Shown here: positions 58,987 to 64,000 of the stretch, piece by piece | Layout of the letters: each line of letters begins with the position of its first letter | Numbering within the stretch: position 1 is the stretch's first letter | From: Turbatrix aceti | Taxonomy: Eukaryota > Nematoda > Chromadorea > Rhabditida > Panagrolaimidae | DNA: 64,000 bases | Assembly: GCA_963969345.1 (NCBI GenBank) | Contig: OZ017768.1 | Coordinates: 6,968,718 to 7,032,717 of the forward strand | Direction of reading: 5' to 3' | Translations under genes and position numbers: made by a program | The notes under the pieces: model-generated | Database searches by the model: none | Seen by the model: only the letters and a program-made list of their open reading frames with translations | Told to the model about the DNA's origin: nothing

Positions 58987-60205
58987 CAGGGTGCGGCGTG
59001 GTTCTGAGTGATCCGACTCAGGAAAATGAGCGAGCGGCGGCCGACCAGGGGGGGGAGAAAGCGAGGGGCGCGCGGAAAACGGACGAACGCCGATGCAACC
59101 GACGCACGCGAAAAAAGCATAGGGTCCCCCCTGTTGAATCTTTTTGAAAGAAAATGACACAAATATAATGATTAAAAAAGTTCATTTTTCATAAAGGAGC
59201 AAGAAACAACTTTAAAAAAAACTCACTGACTAAAAAACTACATTGCAAATAAAACAAAGATTTATAATTGCTACCGAAAAAAAATAGTGTTCATAAATTT
59301 TTCAGATACTTACCTTGTGTCCGCATTATAGCGATTATTCTCCTGAACCTTACTTGTAATTTAAAAAAATCAAATAACACAAGGATTATATTTAATTTTA
59401 ACAAATAATTTTTCAAAAAAGTACAAATTTTGTCCTCCATAAAACTGCGTTGCAAACAAAACAAAGATTTATAATTGCTACTGATCGTGCACACATTTTC
59501 CCGGTAAAAAAACAGCATAGGCTTAATTTAAATACGATTTTGTTGTAAATTTTTGTACATATATTATATGTAAAAATAAATTTGGTAATGTTACTATTTT
59601 AATCAAAAAATTTTTTTAAATTGACAATTATGATAAAATATTACATTTGGTAAATGCAGGAATTTGATAAATATTAGTATAATACATTTGGTAATTGCAG
59701 AAATTAATGCCGCGAGTTGGCTGTATCGGTCCCGCGCTTTCTGCCGCAAGGGTTTTCACACCTTGCGCCGGCCTTCCGCGCAAGGCGCCGTGCAATTATC
59801 ACAATTATTATTATGGAAATTATTATAATTATTATTAAACTAAATTAGACCAAAAAAGTAAAAAATCCTAATTAAACGTCTGATGTTTTTTTTTCGGAAC
59901 AAACTCCCGCTACCGCGCGGAACAGCGATTTTTGTATGCTTTTTGTATCGCTTTTTCAAACCAAAAATAAAAAACTGATCATAAATAATAATAAAAAATT
60001 TAACAAAAATAACAAAATTGTTCAAGTAAAATTCCATAGGGGGGACCCTGTGAATTATTCTGCTGCGATACGCACACTTTTTTGCTGCATAGTCACACAT
60101 GAACGCACCCCTCTCTCTCCCCCCCCTTCCCCCCCCCTGGTCGGCCGCCGCTCGCTCATTTTCCTGAGTCGGGTCGCTCAGAACCGCCTTCACAGGGTGC
60201 GTGCG
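58987..60205. mobile_element. Family B inverted-repeat element (MITE-like)
   Basis: Left arm (about 58,987-59,130) and right arm (about 60,040-60,205) are inverted copies sharing GACTCAGGAAAATGAGCGAG, GCGGCGGCCGACCAGGGGGG and GGGTCCCCCCT. The AT-rich middle has internal direct repeats: AAACAAAGATTTATAATTGC at about 59,257 and about 59,458, and ATTTGGTAA.TGCAG twice near 59,645-59,700. No transposase. The arms differ mainly in G-run length and a diverged inner part. Confidence 0.65.
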
Positions 60206-63200
60206 AACGCGATACTAGAGAGAGAAAAAAAGCCCAGCAGGAGGGTCTTCTCGGCTTTTTACAAATGTGAGCGTGATCTTGTGAGTCGAGCGAACTCAAA
60301 AAAGGAAAAGCAGCCAAGTTGCAACGAACGCGCAGATGCCTGCCGGCAGCGCAGAAGGATTCGAATTCGAATTCGAGCGCGCCTTCGTTGTCGCCGTCTC
60401 TGTCTTCGTCTTTTACGTACAGCACATCACATCACAACTTTCTCTTTTTTATGACGCAAAAGAAAAAGAACTGAACTTTTTTAGAATAGACGGCCGCCGG
60501 CGGAGGGGAGGGGGTCGTGCTAGACATGTAGACTCTCTGCGAAGAGCAGGCTGACATTTGGAAGAGGAAAGAAATTTTTTTGCAAACGAAAAAAAAATTA
60601 TCGGGCACGTTGCCCTTGGTGGACTCAGAGTTCGGTCGGTCGGTGGATGTTGAAGTGGAGGGAGGGGGGCGAAGAAAAGACAAGACAAGACGTCAGCATG
60701 ACAGGTGGAAGGACCCGGAGCCCAGGCAGGTAGAAGGAGCGCAACACACTTTTGGTTTGCTCTTTGGTTGAAGAAGCAAATATCACAAAAAATTGAAAGC
60801 TTGTTTTTTTTTGGTTTTTTTATCCCCTAGAGCTGCGTTATTTTTTTGCTTTTTTATTTGCTTTTTTTTCGAGTGTCACTGATGTGAGCGAACGGTTGAA
60901 CGGGACGGGGACGTGGAAGGGGTATCTATAGCCTTGTGCAGACAGAGACAGACAGACAGCCTAGGGGCAGCAGCAGAGGTTTTTGACGCAAGCAGGATGA
61001 AGTTTGTTTCTCTCTGACTTTTTTTTGGCAAACGATTAAAAAAGCAGCGCCCAGTCATCCATCCGTCGCACACACAGCAACAACGAGTGTACATACTATT
61101 TGTGGTCTCTATGATCGCTTCATCGTCGTTGTCGCTCTGCCCGACTGTTGCTGTGCGATGATCACTGGGCAGGCGAGGGTCATCAGTGAGAAAAAAAAAG
61201 CAACACTGACACTGCTGCTAGCAGTACTGCTATCAAGCAAGGAAGGAATTTCATGTACTTTATGTGATTCGTGTAGCTAGCGTTGTAAGCATTTGTGTAT
61301 GATGTATGGTGTACGCTGTCACCACTTTCTGTTTTCTAGCCCGGAGATGGAGATAGCAATGATAGTCAGGTAAGAGACAAACACAGTCAACTACTAATAC
61401 CTGCGCCCAGGTGGATGTTGGTTGGGGTTACGATTGACGATTGACGATTGACGATTGTTGATTAGGTTTTTAGACAGATACATACATACTTCACCGAAAG
61501 GCAACAGTGAATCACACCGCGTCCATTTTTTGCAGGATTGCGTAGTTGTGTGTTCTCTGGTTACGGGTACGAGTCTTTAATGACAGCGGACTGACTGGAA
61601 GACGACGAAGACGAAAATAGTCTCGGTCTAGGCAGGCAGGCAGGTAAGTGTAATATACACACATAGGCGAAAACAAGGAGAGATGCATTGAAAAGATAAA
61701 AAAAAAAAGAAATTGCGTGAATCAATCTGGTCTGGTACCCAACAACCCAGCTGTGCTATTTTTTTAAGCGACTGATAACACTGAAGTGAGCGATGTTATT
61801 CTTTGCCTAGTATCACGCTGATCGGTCGAGTCAGCCGTCTCCGTCTCCTTCTTCTACCTATACCTAGTGATCAAAGTATGCCTTGACACATTCATTCCCC
61901 ACTATCATCTCATTTTTCTTCAGGGTAATGTGACACAAAAGTGCTGACGTTTTTTTTGTGCTTCCCAATGAATTTGAAAGCAAAGCAAAAAAAAAAAGAG
62001 TCCATACTTGTGGTCGGCGTTGTGGTACGGCTTTGCAAGGGGGGGGGGGAGGGAGGAGCGGCAAACAAACAGATGGATAATGATTAAAATAGCAGACGAC
62101 GTCGCTAGGTACACCCATTGATTTGTTTGATGTGTTGCGCAGCTGCTGTTATGTAAACATGCACTCCAATGTGTATAAAAGCGTATGTATACATACACGT
62201 ACAATGGATAGGACTCTGCGCCGCCGCGGTTCGGTGAGTCGGAAGCGAAGAATAGGAAAAGGTCACGGGGGGCAAACAGTTTTTTTTACTGGTGTCAAGA
62301 CGGAGCATTTGAAAATCTATGTATTTATTCCTTGAAAACAGAATTCGCGGAATCTGAAGCCCACACGCACACGGAAATAAATAAAATAGAATAAATAGAA
62401 AAAAAACGCAAAAATAAAGGCATTCAGCTCGTTTTGCACACTGAAGGAATTTTAAATTCAAAAAAAGCGCGCCTGAATGGCTCTCAACGCGAATGCGTAA
62501 CTTTCGCGTCGAGAGTTCTGAAACAACGTTTTTCTCGTTAACTACCGCGTTCATGGAATTTCAAAACACAACGGTGATTTACACTGCGAAAATTGCAAGT
62601 TAAGCTTCTGCTAATGAGTACGTGAAAGCCGGAAACTGTAATGCTGGGTTCGCACCCCTATTTAGCCCCTCTATGTTGCTATGGCGTTACAGTTACGGTC
62701 CTTGGTGATGCATGTTCGTGATGTTAGTACATCAAGTAGCGGCGGTGTAGTAGTATAACAAATGATTGCGCTTTCACCTCATCGATATGCGCAAAAGCTG
62801 AATGAATAAGGAACGACGTATTACAAAGTATAATATTTGATATGGACTCGTAAAAAAAACATTTGAAAAAAAATATAGTATTTGTTATTATAACATTGAC
62901 ACTTTTTGCGTTCATAATTATACAGAAAAAATAGGGTAATAAAAATGAATGAGACTACAACACAAGTCTGTCTGGTATGTAGAAGAACATCACGTCGGAA
63001 ATTCATCACACCAGACGTGTGATTTCTGGTCGCTTTAAAGTAAGGCGATTAGTAAGTTGTATGTTGCACAAAAAAAAGATAGTAGTAATTTGCAACGGGC
63101 GGATGAACAACACGAAATAAACTTTTTTTTTATACTGGACCAAAAAATTTTCTTTTTTTTTCTGAATTGCATCAAAAAAATTTCAGTCGAGGCAGGTGGC

Positions 63201-64000
63201 AGAAAGAAATTAAATTCGTCAGTTATTTACGAGTTCAGAACAGCGCTGCTCGTAAGACGATGACGGTGTTTTTCATCAAGATAACTTGGAATCAACAAAG
63301 TCGTTGACAAAAATCAAAAGATTGAAGACTGCGATAGCCGTCGTTGTCGTCTCGTCTGTGAGGGCGGAAGATAACGGTGGGGGGGGGGGAGAACGAGTTG
63401 AACAGTTGAACGAGATGATTTTAGGTTACCTGGTCAATCTCGGTTCGTCATCTCAGTAGCAGGAGGAAATGAAAAAGATATTTCAATTGCTAGAATTTTT
63501 GCACTAAAAAGAAATATATTTCTTTTTTGAAGAACATGTGGGATTCGGTTCCTTGATTGCATCAGGTTCAAAATGGGGTATGTGCACTATCCAGTATTGA
63601 CTTTTCCTGTTTATAATACTTTTAACCTTTTTTCGACTTTTGGAGGCGCAAAGTTCAGTAGGTAGAAAGTTATCACCCGGCCGGGGGGACAAGCGGAAGG
63701 GAAGAAAGGTGTTCTTTAATCACCCGGGAGGCAGGCACCATCACGTAAAATGGATAAAAACACGAAGGAGCACACAAACAATGAAAAAAAGCTACAATTC
63801 ATACATACGTACGCACTACTGCCGGGTCATCTATTTTGTCGTTTTATTAAAATTTATTAGGTAATGACAAAAAAAAAGAATCTGATGCGCCAGTCTTTGA
63901 GATAAAAAAGTTTTCCTGACGCGTCGAAGGGGGTTAAAAAAAAAACGATATTTTGCACGTGGAAATCCAAATTGAATGCAAATCCATTCCACGTGTTTCA
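60206..64000. other. Non-coding right end of the window
   Basis: No supported gene in about 3.8 kb. Visible simple repeats: (ACGATTG)n at about 61,431-61,457, (CAGG)n-type at 61,632-61,645, and G runs near 62,040 and 63,380. A short GAATTC repeat lies near 60,360-60,375. Distal regulatory DNA or introns of a gene beyond the edge are possible. Confidence 0.4.

Noticed and set aside
1..64000. tRNA, rRNA or CRISPR features
   Set aside because: I scanned by eye for tRNA B-box and clover-leaf patterns, rRNA-like blocks and regularly spaced repeats and found none I could support; a tRNAscan or Rfam search would be decisive.

Overview
The window looks like nuclear DNA of a nematode. The genes have many short introns with (T)TTCAG acceptors, and likely trans-splice acceptors lie just upstream of several start codons. 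The gene content also fits: a tandem-repeat galectin, nematode-type UDP-glycosyltransferases (UGTs) with an N-terminal secretion signal, and two 7-TM chemoreceptor-like genes. I cannot name the species. All gene models below were joined by hand from splice consensus and reading-frame continuity.

Layout. 1-11 kb (all minus strand) holds housekeeping genes: a partial ribosomal protein eS1/RPS3A, topoisomerase III alpha, a C2H2 zinc-finger protein and a very large hnRNP U-like protein. 12.3-14.1 kb (+) is a two-CRD galectin. 14.4-21.2 kb (-) is an SLC18B1-like major-facilitator transporter whose first two exons lie 3.6 kb upstream of the obvious body. 23-51.6 kb is an accessory, repeat-rich region. 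It contains at least seven copies or halves of one terminal-inverted-repeat family (called family A here), an intact 793-bp LTR element of TRIM type, two LINE fragments and a coiled-coil protein gene. It also contains an SLC26 anion transporter, three UGT genes and two 7-TM receptors. 52.3-56.6 kb (-) is a glutamine-rich nuclear-type protein with about 7 kb of non-coding, repeat-containing upstream DNA.

The most unusual object is at 31,955-36,517: a palindrome made of palindromes. Two inner inverted repeats (centres about 32,596 and 35,875) are arranged as an outer inverted repeat (centre about 34,235). Each inner palindrome carries a divergent pair of the same tiny gene, giving four near-identical copies. 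Each copy has a TATA-like box, a 46-codon ORF for a secreted 45-residue precursor and an AATAAA signal. The right end of the structure runs directly into a family A terminal repeat, so it may be cargo of a foldback transposon.

The three UGT genes share intron positions. The outer two are inverted copies with alternating near-identical and diverged blocks, which suggests gene conversion. Family A copies sit between and around the UGT and receptor genes, and one copy with its flank is repeated in inverted orientation on either side of the UGT/7-TM block. Repeat-driven rearrangement probably shaped this cluster.
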